DNA from: Ovis canadensis
Taxonomy: Eukaryota > Chordata > Mammalia > Artiodactyla > Bovidae
DNA: 64,000 nucleotides
Reading direction: 5' to 3'
NCBI RefSeq assembly: GCF_042477335.2
Contig: NC_091263.1
Coordinates: forward strand, 74,264,501-74,328,500
Positions within the stretch are counted from its first letter, which is position 1; each line of letters starts with the position of its first letter. Shown in pieces: positions 12,058 through 24,160 of this stretch. The notes under the pieces are model-generated. The model made no database searches and was not told the DNA's origin. It worked only from the letters and a program-made list of their open reading frames with translations. The position numbers and the translations under genes were made by a program.

Positions 12058-14590
12058 GCCAGGACAGTGCCCTGCGCTGCGTGGGGCTGCACTCGCGTAC
12101 GTCCACCCCCAGTTTTGCTCAACGGCCATCCCCCCGTTGCAGAGAACAGAGCGCGGCGCACGTGAGCCCGCTGCTGACTCTGGGCTTTCCCCGGCTCCCG
12201 GGTCACCACGGCTCGTGGGAAGTGAAATTGTCTGAATTCGGGTTTTGCCTTCTGCTTTTCTCGCTGAGGTTGAGCAACGTTGGGGCAGCCCCCACCCCCC
12301 GGCCGCGGCTGGGGCTGTGTCGGCAGGGAGAGCGGCTGGGGTCTGACCGGGGTCTGACGGCCCTCGAGTGGTGCAGCCCACCGCCCCCCGGAGGCTGGGG
12401 GTGAGCACCCCGTGAGACATCGTTTCTCCTGCTCAGGTGCTCCCACGGGCTCCGGCGAGTTTGGGGACAGAAAGCGAGACTCGTCGGGGATGTTCTGGTT
12501 TAAAGGGCACGCGGTGCGTGAACACAGGTGCTGGTCCGCACACGTGAAAGCCTCCGGACAAGCCTGCCCAGAAAACCCCTCCCTTTTCCACAGTCCCTCC
12601 CTTTGGTCTCCTCCAAGGCCGAGGAGGACTTGGGGAATGAGGGCGAGACCCCCGCCCAGGACCGCCCTCCCCTCCCAGGACCCCCTCCCAGGCACCACGC
12701 AGGAACCCCCCTGCCAGGCCTGCAGGGTGAACCCCCTCAGGTGGCAGAGTGCAGCCAGCCAGCTGTGACCAGAGGCTGCGGTCTCCTCTCCCGGGCCAGG
12801 TTGCTGGGGGGTGGCCAGGGGTTTGGGGGTGACGGGGGGAAGCCAGGGTGATGTGTGTGCAGAGCGGAGACCCCACGGTGGACGCACTGTGTTTCTAGGT
12901 AGCCTTCTCTCCCCACAGCACGAGGCTTAAGAAGGCTCGCCGAATGGTTGACGGCGCTGGAGCAAAGTGAACCCTAAACGGGCAGCTTGTCTCCCTTGGT
13001 CTGGACGCCTCCCCTTTCGAGGGGATCCCAGGAGCTCAGTGGGAGCCGCGTAGCGCTGTGCGCGGGCCCCGGGGTCGGAGGTCACTGCTGGGGCTGGGTT
13101 CCTGGGGGGAAGTGCAGGGTGAGGAAGCGCAGAGAAGTGGGGTGAAGCCGGGGTGTGGGGGAGGGGCAGGCATGCTCCCCTTCCACCCCAGCGGCTGGAA
13201 GGGCCACAGGCAGAGCTCTCGCCTGTGGGGCGCGGGGCCTGCGGCCCAGGAGGCTGGAGCCAAGTGCGCAGCTGGGCAGAGCCCCAGAGGCCGCGAGGTG
13301 GTTGTGATGGGAATGCCACCTCCGGGAGGACAGGGCCTGGCCGGTGCTGGCCGGTCCAGACTGGTCCGGGCCTGCCCACCCCAGCCTCCACGCCAGAGGT
13401 CGCCTCATCCTTGAGGTCAGGGTGTCGGGGGCCCTGCTGGGCGTGGCGAGACCTGCGCGTCTGGGGACGGGCTCCTCGCCGCCCTGACGCCCGCGGCCCT
13501 GTCGTCGGCGGCTCCAGGCCACCTCGTTTGCAGAAGGAACGTTCCTGCCTTGGACCGCACGCTGCCCTTGTTGCTGTTGGCACCTCCAGCGAGGAGGGCG
13601 GTGGCAGAGAGCTGACGGTGTTTGCCCAGGCTCCCAAGCGGCACAGTGAGACCCCAGGCCCTACGGCGTCTGGCGCCGGTTCACTGAGCTGCAGGCGCCG
13701 AGCCTGGCCGCCGACCCGGTTGGGTCACACAGCTCGAGAATCCAGGGAATGTGGCTGGAACCAGGGATCTATTCCGGCTGGGAGACTCAGCTGTGGACTC
13801 AGGCTTGACCCCCAGGACGTCCCCCGGGGCAGGAGGAGGGTGTGGCAGCGAGTGCACCTCCCCAGGGCTGGGCTTGCCCCTCGGGAGGGGCTCCCTGCCG
13901 CTTGACGCCCCTGCTTCTGTTTCGTGGGTCTTTTTTGTATTTTCTGATCTGTCCGGGTTCCTTTTGCACTTTTCTGTGAATAGCGAGTCTTCCATTTTTG
14001 TATCGATTCTTTTCCTGCTGGTGAGAATCTGATGTTTATTTTATTATGCAAAAGTAGGGAACCTCTTTTTGTTTTTAAATATAAGGCCTTTGACTCAGAA
14101 AAATCAATCAGGGGTACAAGAACAAGTAAATGGAAGGAGATTTTCTCCTCTTGGATAAAAATAGCAGCTTCAGTGTGCCTGCTTTTTAGGTTAAGACAAG
14201 AAAGGCGAGAAAGGTAAAGCTGTTCGACAGTCCCATGTTCTGCGGGCTTAATGGCTGTGGGGAGAGGGAGGAGGAAGCCCGAGACGGGGGTGCAAGCCTG
14301 CTCTAGTGAAGAGGCGGGAACAGCCCTGGCGCCTCCTGGAGGGGTGGCTGGTCCAGACCTGGGCACATGCAGGCCCCCTGAAAGGAAGGAGAGAGGTCTG
14401 TGATTCCAGCTTTGGACAGGCCTCCAAGGCATATTGTTAAGGGAACCAAATGGAGTCCTGTTTATGGACAGAAAGAGCGCAACACAGACTTATCTGGAGG
14501 TGGAGACCCGCGTGCGACTGTGGAGAAAGCTCCGGGAGTCCCCCGGCCCAGGATCAGGGTGAGCAGGGCTGAGGCTTCGTCCGCTGTGTG

Positions 14591-14784
14591 CTGCAGTTCA
14601 GGCGCCGTGCGCCCCCGTGGCCCACAGCACGCCAGGCCTCCCTGTCCTTCACCGTCTCCTGGAGTTCACTCAGACTCACGTCCATCGAGTCGGTGATGCC
14701 GTCCAAGCATCTCGTCCTCTGGCCTCCCCTTCTCCTCCCGCCCACAGTCTCTCCCGGCATCAGAGGCCCTTCCAGTGAGTCACC
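14591..14784 (-). mobile_element. BovB LINE 3' fragment, antisense
   Basis: GGAGTTCACTCAGACTCACG, TCGAGTCGGTGATGCC and TCCCGGCATCAGAGGCCC are BovB in reverse. A gap in the tail region and many CpG-type changes suggest an older copy. Confidence 0.85.
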
Positions 14785-15836
14785 ACCATTGTTCACGTGC
14801 TTTGTAATTCACGGTGAATAACTTGAGGGCTTGTGGGCCTGGTGTCATCTGCGGCCGTGCCAGTGTGGGGCCTGCCATGCCCCGGCGCTGGGCTGGGACA
14901 CCGAGACGTCCACCTCAGGGGGACGAGCCTCCAGCCAGGGCCCTGCCGTGCCTGAGGGCAGGTGTACACTGAGCCAGGCTTCCCCACCCGGGCCAGTGAG
15001 ACAGCGGCCAGTCAGCCGCTCAGCTGCCGTGCTGACTCAGTGCCTGCCGTTCGTCTGGCTGGTGGCCCCTGAGTCTGGGCAGCGGGTGTCAGGCTGGGGA
15101 GGCGTCCCCTGGTCGCTGGCCAGTGGGGTTTCTGGAAGCTGTGAGACCTCTGGAGCCTGGCCCTCTGGAGTGCAGGCCCGGCCAGGTGTCACCTGGGCTG
15201 CGTGCGGTCAGAGTAAGTCGTGAACAGGTATCCAGTCCCGAGCAGGGTCGGGTCCTGCCAGGGGGAGCGGGGGCCGCTTCCCCGCCAGCCCAGAAGGGAC
15301 CAGGCCAAGCCCACAGGTGTGTTTCCGAGAGGCGAAGACGGCAGAATGAAATGAAAAGCGCCTCGTGGAGCGGCTTCTGATAATTGCTTTTTCTGTCCCG
15401 GTGGCGCCTAGGGGATTGTGCTGATGGCCCTGAGCAGGCCTCAGCCGCCTCGTGGCTCCATTAAGGGCCCTTCAGCCCGACTGCCATTCCCTCCCCACCC
15501 CCCACCGGCTCCTGTCTCCAAGCCCGCGACACCTCGCCCCCCGCTTTCACGCCCGAACGCGCCAGCTCCGATTACAGGCGCTTCTCAGGAGCGGATATGA
15601 TTGCAGAGCTGCTGGCTTTGTTTTCAGGCTTTATGTGTCTGTACCGATGGACGAGTGTGATTTTTCAAAAAGTGATAAGACAGCCTTAACTTTCCCCCCT
15701 CGCCCGGTGTGACAAAAATACCAGTTCACTGTGGACATTTAGGAAAATACAGAAGGGCACCAGAACAAAACCACCTTAATCTGATTACCCCCAGAGACCC
15801 CCACTCTGCGGCGCGTTCTTTCAGCTGCGTGCGCGT

Positions 15837-16285
15837 GTCTGTGCGTGGTGTCACGTCTGTGTGGTATTGCGTGTGTGTGTTCTGGTATGCGTGTGGCGGT
15901 GTGTGGTGTGTGTGTGTGGTATTACATGAGCGTGTGGTATTTGAGTATGTGTGGTGTGTGTGGTGTTACGTGTGTGTCTGTGTGTATATGACTGTATGTG
16001 TGTGTGTGTACGTGTGTGTGGTTTTGTGTGTGTCTGTGTGTATAGGATTATATGTATATGTATGTGTGAATGGTATTCTGTGTGAGTATCTGTGTATATG
16101 TGAGTGTCTGTGTGTATATATGATTGTGTGTGTGTGTACGTGTGTGTGTGTACAGGTGTGTGGTATTCTCTGTGTGTGTCTCTGTATATGTGAGTGTGTG
16201 CACGGGTGTGTGGTATTCTGTGTGTGTGTCTCTGTATATGTGATTGCGTGTCTGTGTCTGTCTCTGTGTGTGTGTGTGTGTGGAG
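15837..16285 (+). repeat. TG-rich microsatellite with longer-period units
   Basis: About 450 bases of alternating TG with interspersed TGGTATTCTGTGTG and CTGTATATGTGA segments. The TGGTATT motif recurs at about 16071, 16160 and 16210, so a 50-90 bp unit has itself been duplicated. The open frames across it are repeat artefacts. Confidence 0.93.
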
Positions 16286-16491
16286 ATGACCGAGCCCAGA
16301 GTGGACCGCTGTCCGCGCCGCGTCCCTGGGCCCTGGGCTGACCCCCGCCCCCGGGGTGTGCTCTGGGCCCTTGGTCTTTCCTCTTTCCTCTGCTTTTCCC
16401 CGAGTTGCTTCTGCAGGTGTGAAGTGTGAGCGAGGTGAGTGGAAGCTGACGGACGCAGACTGGGGGCCGTGTCCTGGGCTGCACTGGGGAA

Positions 16492-16657
16492 GGGGCCGGG
16501 CCCAGAAAGGGCGAGCGTCCTGCTCGGGGCCGCCCAGCAGGCCGGGTGCTGGCCGGAGCCTGGACTCCTAGACGGGGCCGGGCCCAGAGAGGGCGAGCGT
16601 CCTGCTTGGGGCCGCCCAGCAGGCCGGGTGCTGGCCGGAGCCTGGACTCCTAGACGG
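16492..16657. repeat. 82-bp tandem duplication
   Basis: The segment beginning CCGGGCCCAGA at 16496 recurs at 16578, differing at two positions (AAAGG to AGAGG, CTCGG to CTTGG). Confidence 0.92.
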
Positions 16658-19223
16658 GGCCCAGCCCAGCTTGCTGGCCCCCTTGTCTCGGAGGCCTTCT
16701 CCACAGCAAAGCCCCGAGGGCCTCTCTCGCTCAGGCTGGACTCGAGACCCCCTCTCAGTCCCTGTGGGCCTGCCGGTTAACCTGGGGGGAGCCCCTCGTC
16801 AGCGACCCCGACCTCTGGCCCCCCGCGGTCCCTGCTTCCCTGAGGTGTGGCTGGGACTCGAGGCTCCAGCCCCGACAGCCCGTCTCCGGGGTGCGGCGCT
16901 GCGGGTGAGGCCGTCAGAGAGCATCGTCGTTTGCCGACGCCGGTCCTGGGCCCCGGAGGCACAGGGAGGAATCAGGGGGCCTCCTGGGGGGCACACAGGA
17001 CGAGGAGGGCTGAGTGCCACGGTGGGGCAGGGAGAGATCCCAAAGGAGCGTGTGTGGAGCCTGGAGCCGGGGGAGGACGGAGCGCGGGGGCCTGGGGACG
17101 CGGCCCCGGGCCGTCGGAGGGAGGTGCCTGGGGGCCCCAGGAGGAGCGGCGGGACCCGCTCGCACCCCGAGGTCACTCCCTCCTGGGGCAGGGCCCCTCA
17201 GGTTTGCAGACCCCTCCCGGCAGAAACGAAGAGGCAGGGCAGGAGCAGACGCACGTTCCCCGCAGGCCCGCAGACCCGGCGGGTGGTGTGCAGACCCCTG
17301 CGCTGGAAGAGGCCCGGGGCTAGAGCGCATGTGGTCAGGGAGCCTGGAGTGCGGGGCTGGGGTGCGACTCCCCGGCAGGGCTGAGCAGGAAGGGCGGGGT
17401 GGGCAGGGGGTCCCAGCAGCTGCACAGGTGAAGGGTGCCGTGGGGGAGAGGGTGGACCCCTGCTGGCACCCAGGCACCCCTGGACAGCCCTTCTGCTCCT
17501 GGACTCGCCACCGTGAGGCCGACACGAGGCACGAAGGAGGAGCAGTGACTGCCGGCCGGCGACGCGGCTGCGCGGGGGCCTGTTTCCTCGTTTACTCGCC
17601 CAGCAGTGCCCGCTGGAATCGGGGCGATTTTCACCGAGGGGAGAATCAGGACCATGGCTGTGAGGCAGGTCCACATCCGAGCTCACCGCCAGACGCAGCC
17701 GGATTCAAACCCAGACCTGGCGCCAGCGTTCACGGTCTTCCTCCAGAAACGCTGCCAGTCGAGCGCTCACAGAGCCAGGGAGAACACGCGTCGGAACAAG
17801 AGCCCGTCGCATCCACCGGCTAGCAAAAAGACGATCCTAAGGACGTGGAGTTTAAAAATGGAGTATCTGTGGAAACCAGGTCAGGTCGGGACTCAGCCTG
17901 ATCTGACCTATGGTTGCCCATTGCTTGGACCCTCTATGAAATCTTGTTTTCTTAACATTAAACCTTTTCCTGAAGTTCCACGCCCACGGGACTGCTGGCC
18001 TGGTGGAGTCTGCCTGCAGCGCCGTTGGGAATCGGCTGCGCATCCTGTTTCTCTGTCGAGGTCGCTTATCTCTCGAGCTCGTTGCGTCCTGGAACCTCTG
18101 TCCCAGCCGCTCCCGCCCTGCAGCTGCTGCCTGTTTGTGAAGCTCAGGCTCTTCCTGTGTGTGTGTTCATCCTCCACCAAGATCTGGGGGAAAGGTCTGG
18201 CCTTTCTGGACGACTCTGGCTCACCTGGCCTCACGCAGAGCCCCGCCCGCTCATGAGATGGAAAAGGAGCGTAACCCCAGGGAGGGGTGGCCGAGCCCGG
18301 GGGACCGGCCCGCCCAGCCGTCCCGCCGCTGCTGCGAGAGGGAGGCCGCCTCGCTCGGTGCTGAGAGCCCCGGCTACGACACTGTCATGCTGTTCCCTCT
18401 TATTTATGCGGTGGAGAGGAGGATGTTTTCAAATACACCCTCTAAATATGAAATCCCGAGAATGCATTATTTCTAAAATGCTACACCATTAACTGCCTCT
18501 CAGCTGGTTACATTATAACGCGTGTTGTTGTAACAGCTCAAAAAAAAAAAAAAAATTCCGAGGCGAGATGTGTTTCCATAGCCCATATGCCGAATCCTGG
18601 CATCCTTATACCTTTTTTCAAGCTGTTGTCAATTAGGGGAGAAATTAATTTCTGTCTCGCTGTCCTCCACGCCGTCGAGTCTGCGCGTGGATGCTGTGGG
18701 AACCCCCTTTCTCCTGCCGTCCAGGGGCGCTCGTGCGGCGGGCTCTGGGGGACGAAAGCACGTTGCTCCAAGTGTCCGTGATGGAAGCGTGGACCATCCG
18801 CAGACAGAAGAGGGAACAAACTGTTCCAGGCCAGCAAGCTGCAACCTCGGCCTCTTTCTGGAGAGGGTGAGAGACGCAAGCGGAACCTCCCGATCACACG
18901 GTGCTTACTCCCTGTCCGGCCGGGGACGGACACCCGCCAGCGGGGCAGCACCAGGTTCTGTCCGGCCCCTTCTGCTCGCCGCGGTCCGTCTGCCCGGGCC
19001 TCTGTCCTGTGCTGTCTGCTCTGAAATAAGGAGGGCGTTGCTAGCATCTGTCCGGGTGCGGCGCCTCTTAGCTTAAGGGCACAGTTCTGCTTTTGAATCC
19101 TCTTTGGCCTCCTGTCCTTACCCTTCGGCACAGAAGGCTGTTGCGTGTGGGGTTTCTGCTGTGTGATGTCTCAGGAGCCCAGAAAAAAAGCCAGACCTTC
19201 GTTCAAAATGAAGGGCTTTGAAA

Positions 19224-19457
19224 GCGTTAGTTGCTCAGCCGTGTCTGACTCTTTGCGACCGCCATAGACGGTAGCCCACCAGGCTCCTCTGTCCATGGGA
19301 TTCTCCAGGCAAGAGTACTGGGTGGGTGGACATTTCCTTCTCCAGGGGATCTTCCCCACCCAGGGACTGAACCTGGGTCTCCTGTGTTGGTAGGCGGATT
19401 CTTTCCTTGCAAATGCAGGAGACCCAGTTCGATGCCCGGGAAAGATCCCGTGAAAAT
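19224..19457 (-). mobile_element. Bov-tA SINE plus inverted partial head, flanked by direct repeat
   Basis: An antisense Bov-tA (to about 19405) is followed at once by a short sense head fragment (AATGCAGGAGACCCAGTTCG). GGGCTTTGAAA flanks the whole at 19213-19223 and 19458-19468, so both pieces arrived together or the second arose at insertion. Confidence 0.85.
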
Positions 19458-20044
19458 GGGCTTTGAAACCGTGATGCTGAATCCTGAACAGCATGATCAT
19501 GCTGCAGCCTAAAGTCGGGAGGGTCTGTGGAGGAACTGGCTTCCTCTTTCCCGCAGAGCAATGAGGGGAGATGGGAAGCAGGAGGCGCAGGGTGGTCTGG
19601 GGGAACCTGCCGGCCCTGGGATGGGAGGCTCTCCGTCACGTCCCCTCTGGGTGCGCCTGATGCGGCTCGAGCTTTCACAGAAGCCCTCCCAGCAGCCAGG
19701 ACCCCGGCTCGCCCAGCCTCGGCTGTCCTACGCGCCGTTGTTCGGGTCAGGCACGTGCTCCGTGGTGTCTCCCTACCAAAGGCCGAGAAATGAGTTGCCC
19801 TAAAAAAGGAGAGAAAACCATCTGACGGCGTGTTCTGCAGCCCCAAACAGCAGCTTTCTGTAGGGTTTTCACCTGGAAGCAGAGTGCCAAAATGGGAAGA
19901 ACGTGGGTTTGTGATACCTCCTGAAATAGAGACAGAGCTGTGACTCCCTGAGCTGATGTGATGGAATCCGCACTTCCGTGCTGGGCTGGGGACCACGGAA
20001 ATTCTCGAGTCGGAGAGCGTTGTCGAGGCTATAAATGAGGACTC

Positions 20045-20285
20045 CCCGAAATAGTCGTATCTTTCAATCTAGACATCCTGATTTGGCAAGTCTACCCTAA
20101 CGACTCTATAAGCATCTGTGAAAAGTTGTTCATCTCAGTGTTGTTTAGAATAGCAGAGATTGTCGACGACCTCAGCGCCCTGCCATTGAGAGCAACGTGA
20201 ACTCCGACTCGACCCCGAGAGGGTGTCATGCAGGGTAAATCACAGTTACAAGTTATAAGTCAGTGTGGGGGAAATAATTCACGTA
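20045..20285 (+). repeat. Old L1-like relic
   Basis: The order of phrases (a CATCCTGATTTGGCAAGTCT stretch, GTTGTTCATCTCAGTGTTG, TAGAATAGCAGAGATTG) resembles the 3' part of ancient mammalian L1 subfamilies. It is strongly diverged and I cannot name the subfamily. Confidence 0.4.
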
Positions 20286-20959
20286 TTCCACGTGTTGCGT
20301 GAAATGTCACTTCCCCCAAAGCCGCAGAGCCTAGCCAAGACTGGACCCTAGCAGGCAAGCGGGACGTGTTCGTCCAGTCGAAAGGGTCAGCTGCTGCCTT
20401 CTTCCTTCAGTGGCCCTGGAGGACGCTCGTCAGCTGCAGGACAGTCTTCCTCCCCGGCTCCGTCCTAACACACACGCCCTGGATGGGAGATGAGGCTGTT
20501 GACTGAGCGAGGAGTCTGGTCACAGTCCCCGACTGCTCTGGCCAGGGACGCTTGTGGCCGCCTCCCTTAGGGCCTTCTGCCCCTCTGTGAGGCCCCTGGG
20601 GGTCCCCACAAAAGTCCGCCAGCAGAGAACAGTCCTTGCCGAGCAGGTGGCTTTGTCTTGTCTGGGACGACTCGGGCTGGCCAAGAGGAGCCAGGAGGCC
20701 ATGCCGGCTGAGATAGCGGCGCAGACAGGTCAGGGGTCCCCGGGGGCCTCAGGAGGGGCCGCGTGGCTGTGTGGGTCATCAAAGACATCAGAGGTGACCG
20801 CGAAGGCGTCCCTCAGAACTTGAGCTCTTTTCCTCCAAGGATGTACGTGCCCTGGAGGGCGTCACAGGGCAGCTGGTACCGTTTCCCTTCGGCCGTCTCG
20901 GAAGTGAGGCCGGACCTGACGTTTGCTGCTGCTTGGCCAGGGCGGGGCTGCTTTGTTGC

Positions 20960-21126
20960 TTTTTTGTTTAAAACATTTTTTAAAGTAATTAGAAATCATT
21001 TGTTCTGCTGTGCTAGGTCTTAGTTGCAGCAGTCGGGACCTAGTCGTCCCCTGACCAGGGGTTGAACCCAGGCCTCCCGCATTGGGAACATGGGCTCCCA
21101 GCCACGGGACCACCAGGAAAGCTCCT
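20960..21126 (-). mobile_element. CHR-type SINE, antisense
   Basis: GGTCTTAGTTGCAGCAGTC, CCCCTGACCAGGGGTTGAAC and GGACCACCAGGAAAGCTCC mark a reversed CHR element. Confidence 0.88.
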
Positions 21127-21755
21127 GTTGCTCTAAAAAAAAATCTGGTTTTGTCATCTCCACAGCTAATATTTGCCGTCCACTTTGTGCGTAACCCAGA
21201 CCTGCGCACTTGACCTGGTGGCCTTGGTTCATCTTGCCCACAGTCCGAGGAGGGCACGCCCGCTCTGGGGGGGCCCCAGGGAGTCGCAACGCTGCAGGAG
21301 GCCAGCACCCTGTGGGGGCCGGGTTCCGTCTAAGACGCCCAATCCCGAGCTGTCCCTGGGCCCACGCCCGCCTCCACTGACGTCTCCCTGGCTTTTCCCA
21401 GGCAATCCGCTGGGACCACGTGCAGCTTCTGTAACCGGAGCAAGGACGCAGGGCTGTGCTGTTTAAGTCAGATTTTAAATTCAAGCCAGCGGGTCCAGGT
21501 GTTCTGTTCATTCCACACGGCGTCGCCCCAGAACTTGTTTTCAACACCGCCTTGTGGAACTTTGAGTAGTACTAGGGCGAGTTTTTGCGTAATTTTCACC
21601 TTGGTGTGTTTATATCCTCGCCACACGGCTGTGGTCATCCTGGCCACATGGCGTCAGGGGGCTCAGCCCCTTTGGCAGGGTTCCCGCCGCCACCACCGGC
21701 CTGGACCCCCAGGACTGGGCTCGGTCCTCTGCTGGGAACTGAGCCGCACGGCCCC

Positions 21756-21865
21756 AGAGGGCCCATCTCTGACCCTTCACGGAGGGCCCATCTCTGGCCC
21801 TTCACGGAGGGCCCATCTCTGGCCCTTCACGGAGGGCCCATCTCTGGCCCTTCACGGAGGGCCCA
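21756..21865. repeat. 25-bp minisatellite, about 4.4 copies
   Basis: GGAGGGCCCATCTCTGGCCC plus TTCAC is repeated in register at 21781, 21806 and 21831, with a variant first copy at 21756 and a partial last copy. Three copies are identical. Confidence 0.95.
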
Positions 21866-22349
21866 CGGTCAGGCCAGGTGGGCGCCCGCCTCCAGCAGAT
21901 GGCTTCTGCCCAAGGCCTCCCCTGCCTGGGGCGTTGCTCTGACCGCACGGGTTGGGCGGGGACACCGAGGCCGGAGTCCAGCCTCTGCCCCTGCCCCCTT
22001 CCTGGCATCGTAGCTGAGTTTGAACTTGCAGGAAGGAGCGTTGGCTCAGTACCCACGTATGGGGGGCAGCCCCCTGCCCCGGGCCCTGCCCGGGCCTCAG
22101 CGTGCAGAGCTGGCCCCGGTCCAGGGCAGAGGAGCCGTTTCTCGTGCGCGCTTGCTCTGAGGTCGCTTCCGTTGACTCCCTGTGGTTGAGAAACGCCGAC
22201 TACCTTCTGCCTTTTCTGAAGGGGTTCCTGACTGGAGTTGGTGTCAGTTGCTGACGTCTCCAAAGCTTTGAGAGACCCCACTTCCTAACATTAACTGCCC
22301 AGCGTCTCCCATCTTAGAGGAATCTGGGCTCTCCTTTCTCGTAAAGTGC

Positions 22350-22467
22350 CTCAGCTGCCCCAGGCTCAGTTGCAGCTCGTGGGTTCTAGGTCCCTGACCG
22401 GGGACGGGACGTGAGCCCCCGCATCGGGAGTGCGGAGTCTTAGCCGCCAGACCACCAGGGAAGTCCT
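22350..22467 (-). mobile_element. CHR-type SINE fragment, antisense
   Basis: GTCCCTGACCGGGGACGGGA, GGAGTGCGGAGTCTTAGCC and CCACCAGGGAAGTCC are CHR features. Confidence 0.87.
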
Positions 22468-22513
22468 TGTTCTCGTTTCTGAAGCAGCTCGCTCCACCGT
22501 GGCTGGGCTCCTT

Positions 22514-22661
22514 TGCTTTGTATTTATGTGCTCATTTACTTCGGCTGTGCTGGTCTTCATCGGAGTGACCTCTCGTTGCAGAATACAAGCTCTATAGCAC
22601 ACAGGCTTCGTAGTTACGGGCTCTGGAGCACAGGCTTAGGAGCCGTGGGGCATGGGCTTAG
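22514..22661 (-). mobile_element. CHR-type SINE fragment, antisense
   Basis: CTTCGGCTGTGCTGGTCTTC followed by TCGTAGTTACGGGCTCTGGA and GCATGGGCTTAGCT follow the CHR/tail order. The head is replaced by the Bov-tA that starts next to it. Confidence 0.75.
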
Positions 22662-22663
22662 CT

Positions 22664-22860
22664 GGGCTTCCCTGGGAGCCCAGACGGTAAAGAAGCTGCC
22701 TGCAATGCAGGAGATCCGGGTTCAACCCGTGAGTCAGGAAGGCCCCCTGGAGGAGGGCATGGCTAACCACTGTAGCGTTCTTACCTGGAGAATCCCGTGG
22801 GCAGAGGAGCCTGGCTACAGTCCACGGGACTACAAAGAATCGGACATGATGAGTAAGCGT
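22664..22860 (+). mobile_element. Bov-tA SINE
   Basis: The head is GGGCTTCCCTGGGAGCCCAG and the body GAGATCCGGGTTCAACCCG, ending ATCGGACATGATGAG. It is near full length and abuts the CHR fragment. Confidence 0.9.
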
Positions 22861-23416
22861 GCAGGCACCAAGGAAGCCCCCCTTTCGCTTTTTAAAAGCA
22901 CGCAGTTGTTACCGTTTCAGTAGAGGTTAGACTTGGGTTGCCCAGGTTCTGCATTTTTCCGTGGATTCCAGAAGCTCCACACAGCTGTCAGGTGCCACGT
23001 CGGAGCGTTGGTCCTCTTGTGGGGACCCAACAGACCAGCTCACTGTTTGGAAGGAAAAAGGGTCTGTTAGATGTTAGACTTAATTTCAGGTAGAAAATAA
23101 ACCACGGTTACGCAGAGGACGCTGGTGAGGAGGAATACAGATCAAACGTGCAGAAGGGTCTCTGAGGTGAAGATCATGAGCACCAAGACAGCTTGGGGTT
23201 TTCTCCCGAGACTGTATGTGGAGCAGAGGAGGCAGGGGCCAGTGTGGGTGGAGACCCGCCGTGTGCCGGGCCTGCTCTGCGGGCTCCCGCACCCCCACCC
23301 CTTTCACGAGGCGGTGAGGTGACGACCCCGGCTTTACAGACAGGCTAGTGGCCAGTGCCCAGCGAGTGTCTGAAAATTGGTGTTTCATTCCCTTGCTTGT
23401 TTCTTTTTAATGCAAA

Positions 23417-23550
23417 CACCTTTTTCTTTTTGATTTTAGCTACGCTGGGCCTTAGTTGCCACATGCAGGATCCGAGTTGCAGCGTGCAATCTGGTGCCCT
23501 GGCCGGGCATTGAACCCAGGCCCCCTGCCCTGGCTGAACTCGGACACCTT
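23417..23550 (-). mobile_element. CHR-type SINE fragment, antisense
   Basis: GGGCCTTAGTTGCCACATGC and GGCCGGGCATTGAACCCAGG are CHR-like. The terminal CCACCAGGGAAG is lost. Confidence 0.7.
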
Positions 23551-23606
23551 ACACGCCCTGTTCAGTTTGTGTTTAATTTCTAAGGTTCACTCATGTCGCT
23601 GCATGT

Positions 23607-24160
23607 TGCTGTTCAGTGGCTCAGTCGTGTCCGACTCTCTGTGACCCCACGGACACACGCCAGGCCTCCCTGTCCATCACCAACTCCCGGAGCTTGCTCA
23701 AACTCATGTCCATCAAGTCGGTGATGCCATCCAACCGTCTCATCCTCTGTCGTCCCCTTCTCCTCCCACCTTCAATCTTTCCCAGCATCAGGGTCTCTTC
23801 CAATGAGTCAGCTCTTCACATCAGGTGGCCAAAGTTTTGGAGTTTCAGCTTCAGCATCAGTCCTTCCAATGAATATTCAGGACTGATCTCCTTTAGGATG
23901 GACTGGTTGGATCTCCTTGCAGTCCAAGGGACTCTCAAGAGTCTTCTCCAGCACCACAGTTCAAAAGCATCCATCCCTCTGCGCTCAGCTTTCTTTAGGG
24001 TCCGACTCTCACATCCATACTTGGCCTTGACTAGACAGACCTTTGTCGGCAAAGTGATGCCTCTGCCGTTCGACACGCTGTCCAGGTTGGTCGTCGCTTT
24101 CCTTCCACGGGGCGAGCGTCTCGTGCTTCCGTGGCTGCAGCCCGCCAGCGGCGCGCAGCT
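23607..24160 (-). mobile_element. BovB LINE 3' end with ORF2 C-terminus, antisense
   Basis: The tail (GGCTCAGTCGTGTCCGACTC) is followed by ORF2-encoding sequence whose antisense reading includes [20 protein letters not shown], the C-terminal part of the RTE polyprotein. It is 5'-truncated and the left flank fades out near 24160. Confidence 0.9.

Noticed and set aside
11778-12887. 369-residue open frame on the - strand
   Set aside because: Composition is proline- and arginine-rich and it runs through a 23-bp minisatellite. It has no homology I know, and it is antisense to the MGLL intron.
15709-16341. Cys/Val-rich open frame over the TG array
   Set aside because: The peptide is a translation of a simple repeat. 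No conserved protein is involved.
18540-18556. A15-16 run as a retrocopy or SINE tail
   Set aside because: No SINE or processed gene body was recognised upstream of it and no flanking duplication was seen.
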